Source: Rhodothermales bacterium (GTDB taxonomy: Bacteria > Bacteroidota > Rhodothermia > Rhodothermales > VXPQ01). Taken from it: DNA of 64,000 bases. The notes beneath the pieces were generated by a model. That model did no database searches, had not been told where the DNA came from, and saw only the letters and a program-made list of their open reading frames with translations. This document shows, one piece after another, positions 36,892-43,777 of the stretch (positions are counted from its first letter, which is position 1; each line of letters starts with the position of its first letter). The stretch lies in assembly GCA_022821845.1 (NCBI GenBank), contig JAJECT010000024.1, forward strand, positions 102,193-166,192. Reading direction: 5' to 3'. Position numbers and translations under genes: made by a program.

Positions 36892-37000
36892 GGCGGCCTT
36901 CGTTCCCGTGCATTCCCCTAAGGCGGCCTTCAATCCATATAAATTCCGCTGGGGCGGCCTTCAATTCACATGCATTCCGCTGGGGCGGCCTTCAATCTCT
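36892..37000. repeat. 31-bp tandem repeat, about four copies
   Basis: GGCGGCCTTCAAT-type units start at 36892, 36922, 36953 and 36984 (spacing 30, 31, 31). The consensus is GGCGGCCTTCAAT, a variable 7-base part, then CATTCCGCTGG. The array lies between the convergent ABC exporter and HTH-ImmA genes, so it marks the boundary between the core half and the accessory half of the window. No coding function is seen. Confidence 0.8.
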
Positions 37001-37005
37001 TGAAA

Positions 37006-38070
37006 TCAATCCGCTGAAATCAGTTTGAGATGTTGAAGGCGCTTCATCATGGCCTGCGCACTGACCTTGAACCGTTTGGCCATCTCCGGTATCTCGTCGT
37101 CCCGGGAAGGGTCGACGCGCTGTTCTGCGAACGCTTTCCGAACCTGATCGGCGGGCATAAGCAGCGCCCCCGCGAATCGATTGGCTTCGTCTTCTTCCCG
37201 CTTCGTGGCAGAGCCGGGGTTGTTGCTGCGCAAGTCGATGTGAAGATGTTCGTCGATATAGGCTTCCTCGCTATGTAATATATAATGCGCTATCTCGTGC
37301 GCGATGGTAAAGCGCTGGCGATGCTCGTGGTGACCTGCATGGACGCCGATCACGGCGGAGTCTCCATGCCGGACCAGCATCCCGGAGCACGCTTCGCCAA
37401 GGTCCGCCTCATCGACCTCAATGCCAAGGTGCTTCGCAACCGCATCCACGGGCACCGGGATTGTCTTTATGCCCGCCTCCCGTACAAGGTCCTCCGCTTG
37501 CTTTTGGAGTTCTTCGAGTCTTTCGGGCGGGATGGGAGAAGGCGCGTCGTCGTCCCTGGACGAATCTTTAGGGATCATCGTCTGGATCAGCTTATGGGCC
37601 ACTGCGCTCGCCAGAACCGATCCGGCGCCGACGGCAAGCCCGGCAGGGACCTCCCCTTTTCCCTCGTCCCCCGCGCTTTCCAACCCGGACTGCAACGTAT
37701 CTTCCTGCTCTTTCCGCGTAGCCGCCGCCGCTTCCCGCGTCCCCGAAGTATTCTCGCGCGCATTCGGAGCCTTCGCCCCCCATGCCAAAACCGCTTCGTA
37801 CATCAACGAAATTTTCTCCTGCAACTCCGAAGATTTTTTGTTCGAGGAAGGCAACAGCGAATGCATGTCCACGTCGAGTGCGTCTGCAATCTCCGAAAGC
37901 GTATGCAGCGTGGCGCGCTGTTTTCCGTTCTCGATATTCACAATGGAACCCCGAGCAAGGTTGCAGCGCACTGCCAGCTCGGTCTGGGACAGCCCAACTT
38001 CGCGCCGCCTTGCGGCCACGTTCCGTCCTATGCGCTCGTAAATTTCCTCTGATTCGGGAATTCGTCTCAT
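37006..38070 (-). CDS. HTH regulator fused to ImmA/IrrE-type metallopeptidase
   Basis: 354 residues. An Xre-type HTH (residues ~12-70; LSQTELAVRCNLARGSIVNIENGKQ) is joined by a charged linker and a hydrophobic stretch (PAGLAVGAGSVLASAVAHKLI) to a C-terminal ImmA/IrrE (DUF955) domain with the zinc motif FTIAHEIAHYILH and the third ligand in DEANRFAGALLMP. Such proteins sense DNA damage or phage and cut or release a repressor partner. Here sensor and DNA-binding parts are one chain. It is divergent from the leader-ORF/AAA+ operon, with about 480 bases of AT-rich DNA between. Confidence 0.88.
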   Translation of the reverse strand: MRRIPESEEIYERIGRNVAARRREVGLSQTELAVRCNLARGSIVNIENGKQRATLHTLSEIADALDVDMHSLLPSSNKKSSELQEKISLMYEAVLAWGAKAPNARENTSGTREAAAATRKEQEDTLQSGLESAGDEGKGEVPAGLAVGAGSVLASAVAHKLIQTMIPKDSSRDDDAPSPIPPERLEELQKQAEDLVREAGIKTIPVPVDAVAKHLGIEVDEADLGEACSGMLVRHGDSAVIGVHAGHHEHRQRFTIAHEIAHYILHSEEAYIDEHLHIDLRSNNPGSATKREEDEANRFAGALLMPADQVRKAFAEQRVDPSRDDEIPEMAKRFKVSAQAMMKRLQHLKLISAD

Positions 38071-38553
38071 GGGTTACGCAGGGATGAAGATGTCCGTTCA
38101 CGGGGTCCGTCATGCCTTGCTATGGGCAAGAATTGCTGCATGTTGACTGCGTCAGGGGCTTGCGAGAGAAAAATAAGATTTTTTTTGATTTTGTCCAATA
38201 TTGCCAGACATTGAAGGTTTTCTATTTGACATAAATCATTTATTTACAATTATTAATATTGTCAAGTAAAATCTTCGCGAAGGAGCGATTTGGCACTTCG
38301 AGCGACCCTTTTTTCATAGAAAACAGCCCCTGCGCGAGCAAAATTCATAGAACAATACTTGACTTTTTGAATTTTAATACCGTACTTTTGCCTTCCCGCC
38401 TTTTTACTAAATTCAGCGAGATCGATTTTATTGCTTGACTTTTGCCTGGCAACATCGTATGTTATCCAGTCCGGCTCGCCCCGCTCGTCCGTCGGGCCCG
38501 ACGGAGGCGGTCCGGCAATCGACTTTCATTCACGACCATAACCCGCATAGACC
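38071..38553. promoter_or_regulatory. AT-rich divergent promoter region
   Basis: No gene is seen. The stretch is much richer in A+T than its surroundings and lies between the divergent HTH-ImmA and AAA+ genes. The best plus-strand promoter is TTGACT (38435-38440), 17 bases, TATGTT (38458-38463). A second candidate is TTGACT (38359) with TACTTT 18 bases on. Runs such as TTTACAATTATTAATATTGT near 38250 could be operator sequence. Confidence 0.55.
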
Positions 38554-38649
38554 ATGGGAAAGAAACCAAACGGCACCGCGTGCCAACGCTACACGGCCCT
38601 CGTATGGGGCGCCGACTTCATCCACCCGCAAACCCGCAATATAACATGA
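38554..38649 (+). CDS. 31-residue leader ORF resembling the start of the AAA+ protein
   Basis: ATG at 38554 to TGA at 38647-38649, 31 codons. Its middle reads CQRYTALVWGADFIHP, clearly similar to YQRYLALVWLGNAMKR at the beginning of the downstream AAA+ protein although in a different frame, so a segment of about 45 bp has been duplicated. Its stop overlaps the AAA+ ATG (ATGA at 38646-38649), the arrangement used for coupled translation. It may be a decayed duplication or a working leader peptide. Confidence 0.5.
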   Translation: MGKKPNGTACQRYTALVWGADFIHPQTRNIT

Positions 38650-40826
38650 GCGCGCATACCATGAGCAGTAAAAACAACGACACCGACTACCAACGCTACC
38701 TGGCCCTTGTATGGCTTGGCAACGCCATGAAACGCGTCCATCGCCGAAGCGACGAGGCCGCGGCATTGATCGCATGGATAGAGGAGCACATTCTGGACCT
38801 GTGCGAGGGCCTTCGGGCTGGAGACGAGACGGCGCTTGTCGAGGCTACAAAGAGCATCCCGGTCAAGCGGCGCGGGAGAGCCTGGCGAGGCATGCCGGAC
38901 CATAGCATGATGGACTCCGACGAAGAAGAGAAGGCCACGAACTCGGACAAGGCATGGCGCAACTTGCGGAAGCATGTCGAACGCCTGGCCAGCCAAGCGG
39001 AAAGCGTTGCGCCGGACCTCCTGTCCACCCGCCTGGGGGAACTCGCCGAAATCGCTCGCCTCTCGCCGGAAGACGTGGCCATCCTGGAGCTCCCATTGCG
39101 CTACGAGGTGCAGCCACTTCTCGAATCGCTGGTGGATAGCATTACCAGGGCCCGGCGGTTTGGACCGAGCGGTATCGGCACGACTGTAGCGTCTTGCTTC
39201 CTGGACATGAACCCCAAAACCATTGGCAGGCGCCTCGCCTTTGATGCACCCCTTGTCGCTTCCGGCCTGCTGAACATGGATTCCGATGGCGACATCGACA
39301 TTCCGTCCCGGCTGAAAAAGATCGCCTGGGCGCCCGAAAAGGAGACGGACGTGCGCCGCCTGCTGCTCGACGCCAGCGCGCCGACGGAACTGGACTGGTC
39401 CGACTTCGACCATGTTGCCCACGACCGGGATAGGCTGGAGAAAATAATCCGCGGGGCGCTCCAGGAAGGAAGCAAAGGCGTCAACATCCTGCTGTACGGA
39501 CCGAACGGCACGGGCAAAACGGAATTGTCGAAGGTGTTGGCCAACCAGATTGGCGCAACCCTGTTCGGCGGCGGCGAGAAGGACGAACGCGGCGGCGCAC
39601 CGTCGCCGAGCGAGCGTCTCGCAGACCTCCGCCTGGCGGGGTGCCTGCTGGGGAAAGATCCGAACGCGCTCCTCTTGTTCGACGAGATGGACGATCTCCT
39701 GGGCGGGGGTTTTCCGGACCTCATGCCCTTCGGGTTGATCTTGGGAGGAAGGCGTCGAAGCGACGGCTCCAAACTGTTCCTGAACCGGCTTCTGGAAGAG
39801 AATGCGGCGCCCACCATCTGGACCACGAACCATGCGAAATCCATCGACCCGGCTTTCCTTCGGCGCATGACGTATGTGGTGCACCTTCGGAAACCGCCCC
39901 CCTCGGTGCGGGAACGAATCCTGACGCGCCAGTTGGAGAGGCACAATGTGCGCATCGAAGCAGCGCAGGTGGCCCGGCTTGTGCGCGAATTCGATATGGC
40001 GCCCGGCGTCATGGAAGGTCCGATACGCGCGGCGGCCCTTGTGCCGGAAGCGGAAATGCTGGCCATGCTTGAGCGCGGCCTTCGGAATATAGCGGCTCTG
40101 ATGGGTGGCAAACGGCGGGTGCAATCTACGCCTGCGCGCTTCGATCCGACGTTCATCCAGGCGGATCAGGACCTGGTCAAGCTCGCAGACCGGCTGACCC
40201 GGCGCGGCGCCAAACCCCTGTCTCTGTGCTTGCACGGCCCGCCAGGAACCGGCAAGAGCGCCTATGTGCGCTTCCTGGCGGAATGCATGGGTCTGGAAGT
40301 GCTGCACAAGCGCGCGTCCGATTTGCTGAACAAGTACGTAGGGGAATCGGAGCAGAATATCGCCAGGGCGTTCGAGGAGGCGCTCAATACCCATTCATTC
40401 CTGGTATTCGACGAGGCGGATTCGCTGCTTGCGGACCGGCGCGGGGCGCATCAGAACTGGGAGCTGAGCCTGGTGAACGAAATGCTGACCCAGATGGAAT
40501 CGCATCCGTTGCCGTTCGCCTGCACCACGAACTACACGGAGAAGCTGGACGAGGCCACGCATCGCCGCTTCGTGTTCAAGGTGCGGTTCGGCTACAGTTC
40601 GACCGAGCAGGCGGCGGGCCTGTTCCGGCGCTACTTCGGGATGGAAGCGCCGGCCGCGCTGGCGAGTTTGAAAGGACTCACGCCCGGCGATTTTGCAGTG
40701 GTTCGCCACAAGGCCGAAATCACGGGCCAACTGGACGATGCGGATGCGCTGGTCGCCATGCTCCGGGCAGAGTGCGAAGCCAAGCCAAACCTGCCGGGAT
40801 CCATAGGATTCTCTCCGGTGGCGTAA
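38646..40826 (+). CDS. Tandem AAA+ ATPase
   Basis: 726 residues from the ATG at 38646; a second in-frame ATG at 38661 is equally possible. A helical N-terminal region of ~270 residues precedes two AAA+ modules. Module 1 has LYGPNGTGKTELSK and LLFDEMDDLLGG with arginine in AFLRRMTY; module 2 has LHGPPGTGKSAYV, FLVFDEADSLLADRRG and arginine in ATHRRFVFKV. Module 2 is close to the Cdc48/FtsH-like form and probably the working motor. It is preceded by a coupled leader ORF and divergent from an HTH-ImmA sensor, so it may belong to a stress- or phage-responsive module. The substrate is unknown. Confidence 0.85.
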   Translation: MSAHTMSSKNNDTDYQRYLALVWLGNAMKRVHRRSDEAAALIAWIEEHILDLCEGLRAGDETALVEATKSIPVKRRGRAWRGMPDHSMMDSDEEEKATNSDKAWRNLRKHVERLASQAESVAPDLLSTRLGELAEIARLSPEDVAILELPLRYEVQPLLESLVDSITRARRFGPSGIGTTVASCFLDMNPKTIGRRLAFDAPLVASGLLNMDSDGDIDIPSRLKKIAWAPEKETDVRRLLLDASAPTELDWSDFDHVAHDRDRLEKIIRGALQEGSKGVNILLYGPNGTGKTELSKVLANQIGATLFGGGEKDERGGAPSPSERLADLRLAGCLLGKDPNALLLFDEMDDLLGGGFPDLMPFGLILGGRRRSDGSKLFLNRLLEENAAPTIWTTNHAKSIDPAFLRRMTYVVHLRKPPPSVRERILTRQLERHNVRIEAAQVARLVREFDMAPGVMEGPIRAAALVPEAEMLAMLERGLRNIAALMGGKRRVQSTPARFDPTFIQADQDLVKLADRLTRRGAKPLSLCLHGPPGTGKSAYVRFLAECMGLEVLHKRASDLLNKYVGESEQNIARAFEEALNTHSFLVFDEADSLLADRRGAHQNWELSLVNEMLTQMESHPLPFACTTNYTEKLDEATHRRFVFKVRFGYSSTEQAAGLFRRYFGMEAPAALASLKGLTPGDFAVVRHKAEITGQLDDADALVAMLRAECEAKPNLPGSIGFSPVA

Positions 40827-40908
40827 ATGTTGAGGCGGAATGGTCCCAGCGAGACGTGTCCGCAGCGTTTCGCGCCGGGACATTCCGGTGAAGGCGTTGT
40901 GAGGGTGA

Positions 40909-40941
40909 ACACCCGGGCGGTCGTGGAGGCTGCCCGGGTGT
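40909..40941. terminator. 10-bp perfect inverted repeat after the AAA+ gene
   Basis: ACACCCGGGC (40909-40918) and GCCCGGGTGT (40932-40941) are exact reverse complements with a 13-base loop, 83 bases after the AAA+ stop. The hairpin is strong but no T run follows, so termination would need help; it may instead stabilise the mRNA 3' end. Confidence 0.5.
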
Positions 40942-40991
40942 GTGAGGGGATGGTGATGTCTGGCGGGGCTGGAGGGAAATTGGAGAGAGGG

Positions 40992-41020
40992 TTGACATTG
41001 TGGGGAGGAGGGGTTAATAT
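40992..41020 (+). promoter_or_regulatory. Sigma-70-like promoter of the AT-rich orphan
   Basis: TTGACA (40992-40997), 17 bases, TAATAT (41015-41020), about 100 bases before the start at 41118. It differs from the shared A-F module in lacking the CACTTAAAA box and the TGTCCA loop. Confidence 0.65.
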
Positions 41021-41117
41021 ACAAGTGCTGGGAATGCAAGCAGTGAATAAGCCTCGATCCTCCTGCTGCTGTTCCTCGCCATACCGTTTTATCTATCACT
41101 AAAAAACAGAGGATATC

Positions 41118-41720
41118 ATGAGCAACTCACCAGCAAATATATGCTCAATGCTTAGAAAGCAAAATATGCAACGAGTAATTCATCGTCTGGAGTGTATCGA
41201 AATGCTATACGACAAACTCAGCATATACAAATATATTCAAGACAATTTACAACAATGCGATGTCAGCAACGACGCAAATTATCAGAAAGCTTTTAAAAAT
41301 TTTTATAGAGTCAGGAGAAATAATAAATGGCGTAAAGATTTTTTCTCGATCCTTGAACAAGAAAAAAACAATCAAGAAATTCGTTTTGACAATATTCTAT
41401 GTCAGGTTTATAGAAAATCTGGGAAAGTTGAAACATCTTATTGCTCCAAGCTCGTCGCAACAATTGATCCTAATCGTCCAGTATGGGATACATTTGTCTT
41501 AAATCATCTTAAATTATTAAAACCGTCGTATAATCCGAAAAGACAGAAGCAAATTGCTAATTGTTGTAATGTATATTTACAAATAGAACAATGGATGACA
41601 AAATCAATTAATCAACAATGTTTTAAGCAATGGGTTTTATTATTCGATCAATCTTTTCCTCAATTCATATGTTTCACTGATATTAAGAAGCTTGATCTTT
41701 TTCTGTGGCAGTATCGTTAA
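41118..41720 (+). CDS. AT-rich orphan protein of unknown function
   Basis: 200 residues. Base composition is strikingly AT-rich against a GC-rich genome and codons such as AAA, AAT and TTT dominate, so it was acquired recently. The protein is rich in Lys, Asn, Gln and aromatic residues and contains eight Cys. A central block (VYRKSGKVETSYCSKLVATIDP) followed by PVWDTFVLNHL could be a small folded domain, but I do not recognise the family. The start is supported by AGAGGA 5 bases before the ATG. It has its own promoter, and its location inside a defence-rich stretch makes a toxin or phage-response role possible but unproven. Confidence 0.75.
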   Translation: MSNSPANICSMLRKQNMQRVIHRLECIEMLYDKLSIYKYIQDNLQQCDVSNDANYQKAFKNFYRVRRNNKWRKDFFSILEQEKNNQEIRFDNILCQVYRKSGKVETSYCSKLVATIDPNRPVWDTFVLNHLKLLKPSYNPKRQKQIANCCNVYLQIEQWMTKSINQQCFKQWVLLFDQSFPQFICFTDIKKLDLFLWQYR

Positions 41721-42071
41721 AAATAATCATCAAGTTGATAAATAGTGAAACAAAATTTTAACATTGTAAGAAACAGTATAAAATATGTGTAAATATGATT
41801 TTTTGTGAAATTTGGGAACCGCATCGCTATCTGCTCTGCCATTTCAGTAAAAAATTTTACAAAATCCTTGACAACCTCCCCCAAATATCGTATACTGCAA
41901 ACCAAAGCCGCCTAAACTCAAGCCTACACAGAAAAAAACTCCAGAAACCTGTCCATTTAAGGAGAGCGAAGCAATCCCGTCGGGCGGCGGACGGGCGCGT
42001 ATTTTGATTCGAATTTGGAGGCTGCGGAACAACGTGGGGCATCCCATTTACTTACAAACCTGGAGAAGACG
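41721..42071. other. AT-rich spacer holding leader module A
   Basis: The first 140 bases are AT-rich with no gene seen on either strand. From 41868 the shared promoter-leader module begins. The remainder is the 5' leader of the repeat-protein gene, including CCCGTC/GACGGG (41977-41997), a possible hairpin. Confidence 0.6.
41868..41967 (+). promoter_or_regulatory. Promoter-leader module, copy A
   Basis: TTGACA (41868-41873), 17 bases, TATACT (41891-41896); then CTCAAGCCTACACAGAAAA with the box at 41937, 41 bases after the -10; then CTCC-GAAA-CTGTCCA-TTT-GGAG, a weak hairpin whose loop core is at 41949-41955. Only this copy lacks an obvious first hairpin. It reads into the repeat-protein gene at 42072. 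Confidence 0.7.
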
Positions 42072-43250
42072 ATGACAGAACTACAAACACTGGTTGTGAC
42101 GGCATACGAAGCGGAGGAAAAGGCGTACGAAGCGATTGTCACCTTGAAGGAGCGTGATATCGCGCTGATGCAGGAGAAGATTTCCGAGATTCGCGAACGG
42201 ACCATTGAGGAAGAGGAGGATGTTTCGGAAGCATTCGAAGCGGCTTGCGAGACATGGTGCGACATAGCGGAGGATTGGGACGAAGCAGACGTCAGTGTGC
42301 CGACGAAGGAACTGCAAAAACTGATTGCAGGGGCATTCAAAGCGGAAGCAAAGGCGTACGAAACGATTGTGGCGATGCGCGAACTTGAGGTTGCGGCGGC
42401 CCGGAAGGGGATTTCGAATTCGCAGGAACGGGCTTCGGGTGCGAAAGAGAATCTTTCCGAGGCGCGGGAGTATGCTTTGGCGGCCAAGAACAAGGCTGAC
42501 AAATGTTCTGACGAGTATTTGAAGTATGGCACCTTTTTCGGAAAGCCTCCTGGCGAAGGGTACCCCCCGGAATTCCATATTCATTATTATGCGTGGGGAG
42601 CGGCCTGGAAGGCATGGCAAGAGGTGGCGGATGTGTGGAAAGAAAGGGTTGACGGGACGCCGCTCATAGAAGTGCAAAAGCTGGTTGTGGCGGCCTACGA
42701 AGCGGAGGCGAAGGCGCACGAAGCAAGTCTGGCGTTGAAGGAACGCGATCTTGCGTTGGCCCAGAAGGAGGCTTCGGAGGTTCGGGAACAGCGTACTTTG
42801 GATGCTGGGGAAGATGCTTCGGCAGCGTTCAAGGCAGTTTGCGGGGCATGGCGAGAAGTAGCCGAGGAATGGGACGAAGCAGATTGCAACGCGGCGGTAA
42901 CAGAACTGCAAAAACTGGGTGCGGCGGCCTGCGAAGCGGAGGTAAAGGCACACGAAACGACTGTTACTATGAGGGAAGTTGACGTTGCGGCGGCTCGGAA
43001 GGAGGCTTCGAATGCGCAGGAACGGGGTTCGGCTGCGCGGGAAAATGTTTCCGAGGCGCGGGAATACGCTTTGGCGGCCAAGACCAAGGCTTCGCATTCT
43101 CTGTCTGAGCATTTGGAGTATAGCAGTTTCCTGGGACGTAAACCCCGCGACCATTACCCTCCCGAATTCCACGCCCATTATTACGCGTGGGAAGCGGCTT
43201 GGAATGCCTGGGCAGCGGTCAAGAAAGCAGCGCAACAAGGGATCAAATAG
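42072..43250 (+). CDS. Four-repeat alpha-helical protein of unknown function
   Basis: 392 residues from the ATG at 42072, preceded by GGAG at a good distance. The chain is two copies of a ~195-residue unit, and each unit contains two copies of a ~95-residue helical repeat beginning E(L/V)Q-L---A-EAE-KA-E (around residues 3, 82, 201 and 280). Each big unit ends in a conserved aromatic patch, YPPEFHxHYYAW-AAW-AW. Between are long Ala/Glu/Lys/Arg helices suited to coiled coils. No membrane segment, signal or catalytic motif is seen. It is expressed from module A and closed by a strong terminator, so it is a self-contained cassette. The 75-residue gene next to it has similar composition. Confidence 0.8.
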   Translation: MTELQTLVVTAYEAEEKAYEAIVTLKERDIALMQEKISEIRERTIEEEEDVSEAFEAACETWCDIAEDWDEADVSVPTKELQKLIAGAFKAEAKAYETIVAMRELEVAAARKGISNSQERASGAKENLSEAREYALAAKNKADKCSDEYLKYGTFFGKPPGEGYPPEFHIHYYAWGAAWKAWQEVADVWKERVDGTPLIEVQKLVVAAYEAEAKAHEASLALKERDLALAQKEASEVREQRTLDAGEDASAAFKAVCGAWREVAEEWDEADCNAAVTELQKLGAAACEAEVKAHETTVTMREVDVAAARKEASNAQERGSAARENVSEAREYALAAKTKASHSLSEHLEYSSFLGRKPRDHYPPEFHAHYYAWEAAWNAWAAVKKAAQQGIK

Positions 43251-43269
43251 CGGGCGAAAAAGGTATGCG

Positions 43270-43312
43270 CCAAGGAAAAATGTCGCCGTACGGTCGGCGG
43301 CATTTTCCTTGG
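43270..43312 (+). terminator. Strong hairpin terminator after the repeat-protein gene
   Basis: CCAAGGAAAAATG and CATTTTCCTTGG form the outer stem, and CGCCG/CGGCG the inner one, around a short loop; about 17 base pairs in total, 20 bases after the stop. It lies just before the promoter of module B, so it isolates the two cassettes. Confidence 0.75.
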
Positions 43313-43325
43313 TGCCGGGAAGGTG

Positions 43326-43440
43326 TTGACTGCCTGGCTTGGATGGCGTATACTGCAAGCGGGCCCCGCTGACGAAGGAAGGGTAACCATCACAAAATAC
43401 ACTTAAAATGATTCTGAAAACTGTCCAAGTTTTCGGATCG
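43326..43440 (+). promoter_or_regulatory. Promoter-leader module, copy B
   Basis: TTGACT (43326-43331), 17 bases, TATACT (43349-43354). First hairpin AGCGG/CCGCT at 43358-43362 and 43366-43370. CACTTAAAA box at 43400-43408, 46 bases after the -10. Second hairpin GATTCTGAAAAC/GTTTTCGGATC around TGTCCA (43422-43427). It reads into the 75-codon gene at 43479. Confidence 0.75.
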
Positions 43441-43478
43441 TTTCGATTTCACCATACTGAATCAAACCCCTTACAGCC

Positions 43479-43706
43479 ATGACAGCAAAAGAAGCACGAG
43501 CACGGAAGCACGAAGCGAAAGCGCGAGCACACGAAATGCACTACCGAGCGTTTGTAGATAGGGCGAAAAAACACGAAAGGGCCGGCGATAAAAAAGACGC
43601 AAAAATTGCTTGGGAGAAGGCGGAGGAGAAATTGGGGAAGGCTTTTAGCGCATACGCGAAGGCATCCAAGGCGTGGGAAAAAGTAGCCCAAAACGCGGCG
43701 GCTTAG
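43479..43706 (+). CDS. Small charged helical protein
   Basis: 75 residues, almost all Ala, Lys, Glu, Arg and His, with a periodic A-KA-E pattern that predicts one or two long amphipathic helices (EARARKHEAKARAHEMHYRAF). There is no signal or membrane segment. It shares composition and likely fold with the repeat protein upstream, from which it may be a single-repeat derivative, and it has its own module B promoter. Function unknown. Confidence 0.65.
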   Translation: MTAKEARARKHEAKARAHEMHYRAFVDRAKKHERAGDKKDAKIAWEKAEEKLGKAFSAYAKASKAWEKVAQNAAA

Positions 43707-43777
43707 GCTCTCTACTCGTGCCCGGCATCAGGCCAAACGCGAAATAAGTCATTAAAATCCCTTTGAGGAAATCGCCA

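Noticed and set aside
36892..37000. The 31-bp units as CRISPR repeats
   Set aside because: The conserved part is only about 13 bases, variable parts are too short, and no cas genes are nearby.
38180..38220. TTTTGTCCAATATTG near 38195 as a module copy
   Set aside because: Only the short core matches; the box and the promoter spacing are missing.
42081..43358. A 425-codon minus-strand frame antisense to the repeat protein
   Set aside because: Its repeats merely reflect those of the plus-strand gene, which has a Shine-Dalgarno, promoter and terminator.
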